From contig JANBPT010000081.1 of assembly GCA_027575765.1 (NCBI GenBank), forward strand, positions 1 to 64,000: a stretch of DNA of 64,000 bases, written 5' to 3'. Positions 10,325 through 21,896 of the stretch are shown piece by piece; within the stretch, counting starts at the first letter, position 1; the number at the start of each line of letters is the position of its first letter. The position numbers were made by a program, and so were the translations under genes. The DNA is from Tieghemiomyces parasiticus. Its lineage: Eukaryota > Kickxellomycota > Dimargaritomycetes > Dimargaritales > Dimargaritaceae. The notes beneath the pieces are model-generated. The model was not told the origin of the DNA. It searched no databases and saw only the letters and a program-made list of their open reading frames with translations.

Positions 10325-10807
10325 GGCATAGGTAAAAAATATCTAGAAGAGGCTAAAGGCTAATAGCCGGAGAAATACAAACTAAAGAGCTGAAAAGTCT
10401 TACTAAATGGAACGTGTTAAGCGGGAGGGGGTTTGGCAATTGCATGTTAGAAGTCGTTCATTAAGCAGCGGCCTCGGACGGACTTTTATACTGGGAGGTC
10501 GTTCCACATCCTTCGTAGCTGGCTACCACTTGAGATAGGAGGGAACCCAAGGACGACAGTACGAGGCGGGGCTAGCGCCTTGGAAAGTAAAAGGAAGGCA
10601 GCTGTTAGGTTGCCGAATCAATAAAGAAAGATAGGCCCTAAAAGGATAGACACGGGGGCGCCTATTGAGAAGGGGCGATGTCCAGCAGATCAGAAAGGTT
10701 GGCGTTGCTAGAAAAAGATAATCGGCATATCGAATAGGGGAATATAGGTAGGAAAAGGAGTGTAGATGCCATAGCTGATCGGATTGGTAGTTTTGGGCAT
10801 GGCACTG
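10325..10807 (-). mobile_element. dispersed repeat, copy 4 (inverted)
   Basis: Read on the minus strand it starts near TGCCATGCCC (10807) and shares with copies 1 and 2 the early block (compare plus-strand CTGATCGGATTGGTAGTTTT). It then shares the CCTAAAAGGATAG block, GGCGGGGCTAGCGCC, the region around ACATCCTTCGTAGC, and near its end GGCTAATAGCC. It is more diverged than copies 1 and 2, and the partner arm of the core hairpin has decayed. No ORF. Confidence 0.65.
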
Positions 10808-11331
10808 GCCATCGTGTTTCTCACTCGAAATCGCGGTGAGTAGGGTTGAATATGTTACACGAGGTTAGAGATTATCAATTATATATATATAGATACACGG
10901 CTGACATTGGATTAGGTCAGTGCCCGTCCTTTTTAATATTCATAGAGAGGCGCAGGACACTGGTCGGTGAGCAGTTTGAGAAATAATAATAATAAGTGTA
11001 CAGGGCTCAAACGGGGATCCGAAAAGCAGAGAAGCACCAGTGATCGAGAAGCAGAAATATAATCGTCCAGGGGCGTGTGAAATGAATATTGCAGTCAGGC
11101 TAGTGAAGAGGAAAACTGCGGTGGCCCAAATAGCCAGGGGAGAAGCAACAAGACCAGTTGGCCTAATTACCTCAAGGAAACATAGTGCCGAGCTATCCGC
11201 TTTAGCTAATCCTAACTTTCGGCAGGGCGTACAGGCAAGGAGGAAAAAAAGGGGGGAGTGAAGGGCGCAAGGGTGCAAGCTGACAAGTTTTAGATAGCCA
11301 AAGAAATCGTCAGAACGGGGTGGCCGACCGT
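10808..11331. other. 3' flank of the bHLH gene
   Basis: Contains short AT microsatellites: an (AT)n tract at about 10879-10890 and a TAA run near 10984-10996. No gene seen. The part next to 11332 is presumably 3' UTR of the bHLH gene. Confidence 0.5.
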
Positions 11332-12486
11332 CTAGTGTAGATAGGAAGGCTGGTTGTTACCAGGCCGGCCCAGGCCGTTCAGATTAGGCAGTGAGCCCGA
11401 GTTGAACGGTGGGGCAGAAACGAAGTTAGGACTGACAAGGTGGGTATGGTTGAGAGGTAGGGCCAGACCAGCCGGCATGGTGCCCGAAGAGGGTACCGGG
11501 ACCGTACCCCCCCAGTGCTGGTTAACGGTCGAGGGAAGCGGAGTAGGTTGCTGGTGGAGAGGCATTGGCCGCTGAGGGTGCGGGTGAGCCAACGCAAAAT
11601 CCAGGGTAGGGGGTACCATGGCCTGGGTGGTAGTCAACCCCAGGTTGAACCCGAGACGGCCGAACCCGAGTGGCGAGTGAGGGGACAGTGGACTTGAGGT
11701 AGGAATGCCCAAAATATTGTTAAGGAATACGTTGGGGTCGAGGGTGAGGCTGGGTGGGCCGCTGCCCACCATGGGAGCGGCGACCGCGGTCGCGGTCGCG
11801 GTCTCGGGTGAAGCGTGACTGACTAGAGATGACACCATGGCTCCCCCAGTGGCGGGACAACCATAGTCTACGGGTGGGCTGACCGTGAGTAACGAAACCG
11901 AGGCCGTGGTTGACTGAGGCCGACTGGAGTGTTCCTCCCCGTCGGATTCTGAGTAATGCGGAGGACTGAGGGTGACCGGAGCTACGCCAGTCGGCGTGAC
12001 ACGATGCGACGCGCCACTTGGTATGTTGTCTAGGTTCATCGCGGTGTCTAGCTCCGGAATGATTTGGAGCGGGCTCAGCGGCCGGAGACCCAGTTGGTTA
12101 CGGTACTCATTAGCCTGGCGGTGAAGGTCTTGACCGTCGAGTTGAAGCCGCCGGATGGCGGTCTCCTGCAGCTGGAGCCGATGTTTCAACTGGCGCATGT
12201 ATTGGGCCGCCGCCTGGACGGTCTGGGACTTGGATGGCTTTCGTATGCCGTGTAGCTTCGGGATCTCGCGGGATAACAGGTCAAAGTCGCCGTTTAATAG
12301 CTCGCGGCGTGTACGCTCAGTGCGGTTGTGGTTGGCCCTCCGGTCGGCCGAGCTGGATCGGTGTTTCTTGGTCGGCGTCTGGACGGACGTACCATCGAGA
12401 GTGTAGCTCTGCATGGAATCGAATTCGCTGAGGAACGGTTCAGATGAATAGAGGGCGCTGGCGCTACTGAGAGGTGAGCTGCTCAT
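11332..12486 (-). CDS. basic helix-loop-helix transcription factor
   Basis: 384 residues, intronless, true ATG. The bHLH domain spans about 49-101. The basic region has H53, E57 and R61 (H-x3-E-x3-R), the class B pattern that contacts CACGTG E-boxes. Helix 1 holds LLNGDFDLLSREIP, a short loop contains RKPSKSQ, and helix 2 runs to the Leu-rich KHRLQLQETAIRRLQL. That segment may continue as a coiled coil to about residue 130. No PAS or long zipper domain follows. The rest is Ser/Pro/Thr/Gly-rich and probably disordered, with an Ala-Thr repeat from GCGGTC units. Dimerisation and nuclear action follow from the family. Which fungal bHLH subgroup it belongs to I cannot tell. It borders a very long gene-free stretch on its 5' side. 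Confidence 0.88.
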   Translation of the reverse strand: MSSSPLSSASALYSSEPFLSEFDSMQSYTLDGTSVQTPTKKHRSSSADRRANHNRTERTRRELLNGDFDLLSREIPKLHGIRKPSKSQTVQAAAQYMRQLKHRLQLQETAIRRLQLDGQDLHRQANEYRNQLGLRPLSPLQIIPELDTAMNLDNIPSGASHRVTPTGVAPVTLSPPHYSESDGEEHSSRPQSTTASVSLLTVSPPVDYGCPATGGAMVSSLVSHASPETATATAVAAPMVGSGPPSLTLDPNVFLNNILGIPTSSPLSPHSPLGFGRLGFNLGLTTTQAMVPPTLDFALAHPHPQRPMPLHQQPTPLPSTVNQHWGGTVPVPSSGTMPAGLALPLNHTHLVSPNFVSAPPFNSGSLPNLNGLGRPGNNQPSYLH

Positions 12487-12579
12487 GGTGGGCGATTGGG
12501 TGAATGAGGTTGTAGTCGGTAGATTGGGGGGTATTTGCTTGGAATTGCTAATTTAAGTGCAGTACGGGTCAGGTATAAG

Positions 12580-12591
12580 TATATATATAAA
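12580..12591 (-). promoter_or_regulatory. TATA-like tract of the bHLH gene
   Basis: An alternating TATATATA tract about 95-105 nt upstream of the ATG at 12486, the same spacing as the TATA-like box of the oxidoreductase gene. Confidence 0.45.
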
Positions 12592-12599
12592 TTTGTGCG

Positions 12600-15500
12600 G
12601 GAAAGACGAGGTAATACTGACCGGCTTTATCAGAGGAGAAGGAAAGCTACGCAGCACATTTGGATCGGGTTGGTATTGACCAAGCTGATTAGACTGCGAG
12701 AGAGAAAGAGATGGTACACGTGGTAAATATCTCTGGTCGTCAGAAGGAAAGGCTTACGTAGAAAAAGAACAGACCATCGGGACGCAAGTGACGAGAAGTA
12801 AAAGGCCGACTTGGCAGTATTTACAATCAAGGAGAGCGGGGAAGCTTAGCGTTGGGCTTGGGACTTTGGGCTTAAAGAGTGAAGTATCCGGGGGTAGTGT
12901 AGGATCGCTTGGAGCGGTTTGCCTGGAAGACCACTGAGGAAAGTGAGACTAAAATGATAAGAAAGGGGAGGATAGAGGGCGACGGCGTTGATTATGGCGA
13001 AAGCGGGAGAATAATCGTTACCTGCCAATCGACTGGAGCGAGGTGGAGCTAACTATTTATACCAAGTTCGTACAGCGACAGTTATAAAAATAGGGAGGTG
13101 GTGAGCAAGGACACAATCGGGTGGTCCGTGGGGGAGTCGGTATGTCGAATGGGGAGGGAGGGAAGAGGAAGGGAGGGAGGGAACGGTGATAATCCGCTGA
13201 CCGCCAGCGTATTGGGCCTGTCTAGGGTCCTGTTTCTTTGGGAGGCGAATATTCCCTTCCCTCCACGCCCTTGCATTTCCCACCAGGCCCTAGGGAAGAC
13301 TGGCCTTGAAAACAAGCAAGTGTTGCGAGAAAAAGAGGTGGGTGGGTGTGTAATAGGGTGACCAGCGGCTAGGGAACACAACAAAATGGCCTGTAAATTC
13401 TCTTTCCGCCCTCTTTCGTGCCGCCCTTCGTTCTCCCTCTTTTTTCACTCCGCCAGTAGTGGTGGTAAACCGCTGCTAATAGTGAGCCTTCCACCCGTTG
13501 GCCACTGAGTGACTCGGGACCTCGCCCAAACCGGCCGTCGGTGACGCCTAGGGTTCCCGACCGAGGCGCTAGGTGGCGCTAACCAGGACAGTTTGGTTTA
13601 CAGGGAGGGATTCAGAGTAATGGGCTATATAATTCACCAAGGCGACAGGCCTCGGATAGGAAGCTGGTCGGGTGACGGCGAATGGTGAGAGATGGGCAAA
13701 GCGGTGTGGATGGGTAGTATTGATAATATGTGCGAAGTGAGAGTATGGAATGTAAGGTGGGATTCAGCCCGTCCCCTATAGCTAGAGTGCGCACCTGCGC
13801 ACGTCTAATAGCGGAGAGGCCGACGTTGACGTTACCCTGTAAATGCGTTTGATTACCAGACCACAGCATGATCCTGGTAAAGAGCAGGGCCTAGTGGAAA
13901 CGAGGGAAGGGGGAGAAGGGTGGTGGTGTGAAACGATTGGCGACCACGCAAAGTGATTGAGGGTGGCTGATGTGCAAAACCATCATAAAGAGCACACGCG
14001 TGGAGGGTCGGAGCGCCGTGGACGGCACTACATTGGACATGGATATGCCATTACAGCATTCCCTTTCTTTCGCCGTCCCTTCTTCAAGGGTCAGAGTTGA
14101 GACTACAAAAAGAAACCGGATAATCTGACACACCGTGGTCGTTTATTTAGCCCTCGCCTCATCCTTTGGAAGAGGGCACCTCCCTGTCCTATAGCCCATC
14201 GTCCTTGCGTGGTCCGAGCAAAGTAACGGGGAACGCCCGGCCACATCACCGGTCATGACAGGTATTATGTGGTGACACGGTCGAAGAGAGCGGCAGGACA
14301 CAGTGGGGGAGGGCGACTACAGATTAAACGGGCGATGAGCGATCAAGAGTTGCTCTCGATTATTAAATCTATGGTGAGTATCGGACCAACTAGCCCGTAG
14401 GAATAACTTTTGGAACTCACGGTTCCGAGCTCTATCCGGTGTGCGTACGTACGTATGGATGAGCAGTCTAATGGCATTTATAGTCGACTTGACCTTGTGT
14501 CGACCGGGCCGCTGGGAAGCATCAGATAGGAGCCGGTAACACCGGTCGAAGTGGTACGTGGGCGGAGCAGTAAAAAAATAATACCAGTTAGGCCATCAGG
14601 CCGTGTAACCCCAATGCCTCAGGATTCGTTGTGCGTGACGCCAATTGTGCTGCATATGGAGTCGAGATGGTAAGAGTGTAATTGTGGTTCATAATGGAGC
14701 GGATGCCTATTGACTGTGTGAGTTTGATTACTCAGTAAGGTCACGACGACCGGGGGAGAAGCAATCAGCTGGTGGCGTATCTGGCACCCAAGTGTAAGGT
14801 GTTGCGGCTTTGGATGGAATGACGACAACCGGAGCCACCGCCGCCTCCTCATTTTGAAGTACACCTTCAGCCTTATTAACTGGTATTAAGCCTGAAGGTC
14901 AGTCAGGTCATGGGTGAAGAGCAGTGGTAAAAGAAGGTTAGGATAAGGCGTGCCAGCTGGCCGGAAAAAATAGATAGAGAAGGATGGGACCCCGTAGCAC
15001 CTGACCGCTCACCGACCATTCTGTGTATAGGACCCTCCGGCGTGTAGCGAGGGCAGCCAGTGACCCAAATTCGCTCGGCAGGATACCGACGGAGCACCGC
15101 GGATAAGTTACTGTCAAGCTGTGCGGGAGTGCGGCCACCGACGAAAATTGGAAGAGGGTATGAGCGACTGATCTGTGCGCGGCACTGTAAATGGACCAGT
15201 AGCGCAGGGAAACCGGGAAGAAAAGAATCGGGGCATCCCTATAGTGTTACACCAACCAACCCAAAGGATGGCGGCGGCCCAGGGTCAGCCGTCGGGATGG
15301 TGACCTAAAGTAGTGGTGCCTCACAACCGCGTAACCAGCTGAATATGTGCATTCGGTTTAGACACGACCAAGCGTCAACGCAACGGAGTTCACCACCAGA
15401 CAGTCCGACCTTGGACGTGGACTCCCCTGCCCCACTTTTCTACCTGCATTAGTTTGCCCAGCAAGCCGGTTGTGACAGTCCTTAATCGCTGCAGGCCGTT

Positions 15501-18500
15501 CCTATTAAATTTGCATTTATATTGGTTTAAAATATCATGGTGCTCTAAGATCTATCGGTAGATGCATTTGTGCTTATTAGCGTTGCGTCAAGGCGAGACG
15601 CTCTCTTCAATTAGCCCACTTGACTATCCTTATTCTTTTGCAGCGGCCAGCAAGGTTGCGCTGTTAAAAAAGATTACTGCTGTCTCATCCGCGAATCGCG
15701 CACTCACCACAATAACCCAAAGTCACCCAATGTCCGCTGAATTCAGCGGTAGGTGCGCGCCAGTAAGTAGAACGGTGCTGCCCACCACTTGCTATATCGA
15801 CCTGGCTCCCTGTACGTTCGATATGGCAGAGAAGGCTGGATTAGAGGACCAATTGGCGACCGGTATCTATGGGAATTTTGCTTTAGATTATTGATACCGT
15901 CACTAGTGTCAGCACGGCCACCTGACTCCGACCCGAGAACCAGCCGCTTCCCATATACCACTGTTTTTATAATTTAGGGTCCCTATCGAGATGATGAGGG
16001 GGGGGGTGAAAAATGGGGGTGGACTAGGCTGGCATCACGAGTTGGGGGAAGCGGGCCGGGAAAAGAGGGCGGTCATCTTGACGAAGGAGAGGGAATAATT
16101 GTGAACAACGTTACCTAAAGGTCTCAGGGCACCAGTATCCGATGCTCACCGAAGTAAAGCGAGGTAACCTGAGGAGCTATGGGCTGTTTGAGATGCTTAC
16201 TCTATGGAGCTTACGATGGGAAGATGACCAGCGGGAGCAGTGTCCGACCAACCTGCGGGTCGACCGCGCCAGAAAATAATGAGGGGGTTGGAAGGGGAGT
16301 CCATAACAAAGAAGTGGACGTAGTCAATTTTTAGTCTCTGGCGGAAAAATCGGATTCCTTGGTATCGCTATCAAATGCCAGAGTAGGGCTAGACATAGGG
16401 GGTTGAGGCGTTTTGAGACCGACCTATGAGATCTGGACACCGTAGTATCCTCCTCTGCCATTGTACTTTTCTCTCCAGAAGGCGCCACCACCGACGCCCT
16501 AACGGGCAAGGGAAAAAAGTTGCACCCTGCCCACTGTTTACAGCAACGTACAGTGCGTCACTACGCCGTTCCGCTCTGTACCATCCGCCACCGATGTGGA
16601 GGTTCACGAAATATTACGTGCGTCGCAGGCTATCGGACGATGGGTATACTAGGCTAGGCAAGGGGAAGTACAGCGGATGCTAGGAATTATCATGACAGGT
16701 CTTAGGCGACCAGGCCCTCATGAATGCATTTCTCCCGGCCACTCCCTTTACCTAGCTAGACGTGTGATGTTGCTCTGCCGCCTGCGTAATTGATGAGAGA
16801 GAGGGCGAAAATAAAATAAAATAGAGGGCGTTGGCGGATCGTTTTAGGTTCCCAAGGCTGGTCAGGTACGACGCTATTTCGCTGAAGGGGAACCTGCTGA
16901 TCACATTGATTACACCAGTTATACAAGAGACCGCCAGAACTCGGCAGGGGCCACCGGTCTCATACCGTATGGTTCCTTGGGGGCTCTCCCTAGGCTTTCT
17001 CCTACCTTATGTCTGCCAGTTCCAGCGCCCAACCCTACTCTCGCCATGGTAGATCGATATTGGTTAACCTGCCCACCGTTGAAACTGCCTCCCCCATTGG
17101 CCTATGGAAATAAATTAAACATGGTAGTTCCCACCGACTATCGTGTACCCCCTACGCTAGACTCCTCGCCATCTACCAACATGTAGTGGTGGGAATAAAG
17201 ATGTGTTCGTGGGTGATGATAATATATATTAATTTGTTGTTGGAGAGATGACGATTGTGGCGAACGGACCAGTACGACTAAATAAAACGCTACATGGGTG
17301 GGAAGGAAGTCATCCATAAATTGCCTGTTCGGCCAATACCATTTCTGGTTATGAGAGCTACGATCGTTGCCCGTAACGATTTATGGACCGGACCACTCCA
17401 CACCAGCAGCTGAGCCTTAGTAAGTGACGGCAACCGCCGAAAGGGACGGCAGATAAGGGAGAGTTTCAAGGGGAAAGAAGACAGGGAATACAGCGGAAAG
17501 GAAGGGGGCAGGTGGAGCACTGCAGCTCATTGGAGCGGGCTAAGGGATCTACACCTGGCATAGGCCTCCAATATCTGCGATATCGACAAGGATCCTGGTG
17601 GGCGAGGGCAATAAAAATTAGGACGGTATCTGCCCACTTATGCCTCTCCCCGCTTTACTATTTCAGACAATTTTAGTTTTGGAGACAGAAGAGGGGTCAT
17701 TTACAATCTAGTATTTGGCGATCTCAGTCGTTGGGAAGGATAGATCGGAACTGGACAAGGTAGCGTGTCCGCTTATGGGAAAGGGGCCGACGGACCTTGA
17801 AAACGAACTTTACCGGCGCTTGATCGAGGAGTGGAACTGCCGGCCTACACGGATGCGAAATAGGAAGATCCGGATGAAAAGGTTTTACATACTCACGCTA
17901 CGAGCATCGTAACGGGACCAATAGTGCCGTCTGACAGATAGGAAAGGAGGGGAGGGAGTCCAAGTAGAAAGAGTAGAAAAAGTGAGGCAGCAACCTACAA
18001 TGATGTAAAACATACGCGGGATGGTGGATACGCTGGTAGAACAGAAAGGGGGAGGGTCCGCCCAATCTCTTCCCGGCGTCTTCGTTGCAAATGGGGTCGA
18101 GGCACGACCATACTGAAGTGACGTGCCGTGGGGCGATTGGTGTAGCCGACGCTCTATTACAGCACGGTAGACAATAAATGAGGGTCCGGTAGGTTATAAC
18201 CGGGGACTTCAGCTGTATCCCTCTATTTCTGTGGCCTAGCAGGAAGTCTTCTGTCCAATCTCCGACGCTGATGAGGGTTTCCAGCGTGCCGCCCTGCCAA
18301 TTCTAGGCGGTCGGCCTCTGGAATCCGTACGGGTGAGCTTGAAAATAAATTTTCCACGTTGAAGTACCCAACTGTCTATAAGTGGCACCGCCATAACCCC
18401 CCCGCTCCCTCCCCCGCTTCCTCTCCCGTCCATCCCCTGGCTGCGTTATGTCTGACCTAGAATTCTATAACGGCGATTAGGGACCAACCGATAGTGAAGT

Positions 18501-21374
18501 GGCGTTTTGACGCTACAAGCCTTCCTCCCCATTCGGTCGACTACTTTTTCGTCACCTTTCCCCTATCTCTACCCATGGCTTCACATTTACTTTTACCCAC
18601 TCCTTTCCAGACGGCCGGTCCGAGTGCCGCGCACCCGTCCCATTGTCCCTAAAAATACTTGACTAATCTTAGGCGGGTCTAAACATAGACCAGCGGATGC
18701 TCCTCCCACTTTCACCCCTACTGTGTAACACCGGCCTACAGAATGGGAAAGGGCTTCGGCCCTGACGCATCGTAGACTGCTAGTGGACGGCTCGAAACGC
18801 CACACCAGATTTCGTTGTGTAGAAATGATCCTGTCTTGAGCCGAGTGGCTATCGACGGAAATTGTCTAGGGTTGGCCCAGCGTGAGAGCATTGCGCGACT
18901 AAAAATATCCCCTGCCAGCGTCATCCTACCGGTCTCGGCTCTACCGAAATATATACACTGTAAGCCCAGGGCTGGGTCGCCTATCGTATATTGTTAAGAT
19001 GTGCAGGTATTCTTAAATGCCAATTTATTTTGTCAGTTTACCCTTTGAGGCATTGGTGACGCTGGCTGCCATTATTTACGTGGTAGCTAATACGTGATCA
19101 TAATAGAATCGAGGCGCTCAAAATTAAGGCCCGCTAGAGATATTGCAGGGCCGTATCCTTAATGAAGTCGCTGCCTCTATATCATACGGGTAACGTGTTT
19201 AGAGCGCTAGTCAACTTTCTTCGCGATGGACCGTCGTTTCTAAAAGATCCCAAACTCCACCACGGTATACTTGACATTCCAGGGCCAATCCGGGGACTGG
19301 TAGAGCTACCTGTCGAGTGACTAGACAACCCCTAAACGCAGTTGGCATTATGGGGTCCCTAGTACCCTCTCCCCGTTTCGGGGCCAGTCTATAACCCCCC
19401 ATAGCATATTTTAATCATACCGATTGGCCTATGTCACGCGAGTAGTTCATCTCTGTACGAGAGAAAAGCGGTGGGGGAGATGTCTAAGAAATGGCTATTT
19501 ATTTGACGGTGACACAAAAGTGGCAGTACGTAATCGATTCTATCCGCCTGACACCCTATTGCCCCTTCCATGCTGCCATAGGACCAGGCGTCAATAAGAT
19601 AATACATTCGAAAACCGCACAAATCAGGTGAACCAACCAGAGACCCTATCTGGCTACCCTGAGAGCGCTGCGCTTGAACTTGCGAGAAAGGCCCTCCTTA
19701 TAACTTTACCCAACCCATTTTATTTGATGTCCTTTAACTGCTATTCTTCAGCAGCCAACATTGATCTTCTAACCCAAAGGTGGCGGATAGAGACGTCGAA
19801 ATATGAATTAGTTTTCTTCCGAACCGATTCTCTGAGCTTCGGCAAGGCCTGTCTCCAAGGCGGAGATAAATAAATAAAAATCTCACCCACAGCGGTTCCT
19901 GTGTCTTAGCGAGACCAACAGCCCCAAGAGATGTGATCCATGGCAGCATTGTAAGAAACGGTCCGGGTGACATTTCATACAGTGGCTGAGGCTACCTGGG
20001 CGGTGCCGAGAATTGTAACGTGCGTAACTGTGCCAAGTCCTTAGTAGATAAACACTCTTGGGGCTATTAATTTGCATTGGAGGATCTCATATTGATACAG
20101 CGGTCCTAATCCTATTACTAACACATGTCCGTGAGGTCACTGCAGGCTCAGCTGATTAAACCCTGTCTCTCCATCGTACGATTGTCACAGCGTCGAGCGA
20201 TAACAGTATCTACTTAGGTGGCTGGAGTTTTGGCCCTCGCTCCAGTTACTATTTAGAATGGAATCAGGGTGTAGTACATCAATTGTGCCAGGCGCTGCTG
20301 GTGAGTGGGGGGGGCGAGGTGAGGTATACTCTAACTAAATATCATTATTGGACACGGGTGCTATGGCGTTGTGTTAGTGTAGGTTTCTACTACCAGCTGG
20401 ATTTTCCGTTCAGGTTAGGATCAACAATGTTTTTCTAACCACGGTTAAGTACCTGATATGGGACGATCCCCATTTGATCAACTAGATTCTGTTATATCGC
20501 CCTGCATCCCCGAGTTGAAGCAGAGCGGGGAAGGGATCGAACTCATTCACTGTTCTTTCGTATTGCTATACTCGTCCCCTCCGCCAGCGTGTGAGTCGAT
20601 TTCTGAGTTGGTGAGACAATGTGCAACCATTGTTGGTGGCAATCTCGTCTTCGGTCTCCCAGGCCCCACTCGGCCCACCCCTTCTCCTTCCTCTTTAAAC
20701 CTGACCCGTGTTAGGTCTTCTGGCACCTTCGTTCTCTATTTGACATCGTCTACCAATATTTACTAGCCCTCATCACGCTCCTGTATGCAACTCTCTTTTT
20801 TTCACTGGCCAATGGTAGGACAGTATAGTAATTCGGAGAGAAGATCCCGAAATGATTTCCCGGGGTTTAGGCTTCAAACGGTGCAAAAGGTGTGCAACCT
20901 TATCGGTAACCTTTAGACTGAGCGATGGGAGACTAGACGAATCGGATAAAATCAGCTGACCTGGCCTTGGCAATCTCGCACGGTCCTAGTGGCTGAGTAC
21001 CAAGTCAGGGCACCCTACTTTACAGTGGGGAGGGGGGAAGCGGAGCACTTCAGGGCACATTATTAGTAATCGCAGATGTGTCGGTCGAGTGGGTTATACC
21101 GCCCCCAAATCGGTCGCGCTTGGTCCTCATATGTGACCAGAGGGGCGCGATACTGACAGGTAAAAAAGACATTATAAGTCCGGGCTCAACCCCAATATTA
21201 TCATCTCACGCTTGATGATCATCCCGCCCCACCCCTGGACGACCGACGTCATTGCTGGACCAAAAAGCTAGCTAAGGCCGATAGTGCTAAACGACCAAGA
21301 AAGGGCTTAATGCCTATTTTTCCTCCGTTGCTTATTTCTAGACTGATGCCGCCCTTTTGAAAGCCAAAGACAGC
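12600..21374. other. gene-free stretch, left part
   Basis: About 8.8 kb with no supportable gene. Open frames are all about 110 codons or shorter, often overlap on both strands and show no motif, signal peptide or domain. 12900-13500 has purine-rich and pyrimidine-rich tracts that could belong to the distal bHLH promoter. No tRNA-like B box was recognised. A small hairpin lies at 14863-14899. Confidence 0.5.
14863..14899. other. small inverted repeat (hairpin)
   Basis: ACCTTCAG (14863-14870) pairs with CTGAAGGT (14892-14899). The stem can extend by four pairs past one mismatch, leaving a short AT-rich loop. No gene ends next to it. Confidence 0.4.
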
Positions 21375-21896
21375 TGTGGTGCCCTACACTACTGATTTGA
21401 TCAATTGTCGCACTTCTAACTCTTTCTCCCCCTCACCTAGGCTTCATCCTTCCTTTCTCTAGCTTATTCCTCTATTCCATGTTTCTTTATGGTGACGCTA
21501 ACCTTCCTGATTTGCTGAACGGCGTCCTCTCTTTGAAAGGCACTGCCACCTCTATTCTTTTAGGGCTTTACTTCCATCGGCCTTCTTCCTCATAGCTGAT
21601 GCGGTAGCTTGGTAACTGCCTTCATATTCGCCTGGGCGCTAGCCCCGCCTTGTACCATCGTCCTTGGGGGGTTCCCTTCTAACCCAAGCCGTGGCCGCTA
21701 CGAAGGATGCCGGCCATCCTTCGATATAGAAGCTCCTCCGGGTCGCTATTAAATAAATGATGACCTATCACACAGACACAACCGTTTACGTCATTCTGTA
21801 ATCCTTTCGTAAGGCTCTAGTTCGTTGGCTATCAACCTTTAGGTCTTCCCGGCTATTAGCCTCAGTCTCCTTTCAGGTATAGTTTACCTGACGACA
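21375..21896 (+). mobile_element. dispersed repeat, copy 2 (best-preserved core)
   Basis: About 520 bp, starting TGTGGTGCCC and ending GACGACA. The core at about 21551-21748 is nearly identical to 7614-7806 of copy 1. The segments before and after the core are more diverged but collinear, including CAACCGTTTAC and GGCTATTAGCC. The core hairpin is perfect in this copy. No ORF and no target-site duplication were found. Confidence 0.7.
21701..21723. other. perfect hairpin in the repeat core
   Basis: A 9-bp arm CGAAGGATG, loop CCGGC, and arm CATCCTTCG. The same structure with one mismatch is at 7766-7788 in copy 1 and, weaker, near 49300-49318 in copy 3. Confidence 0.6.
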
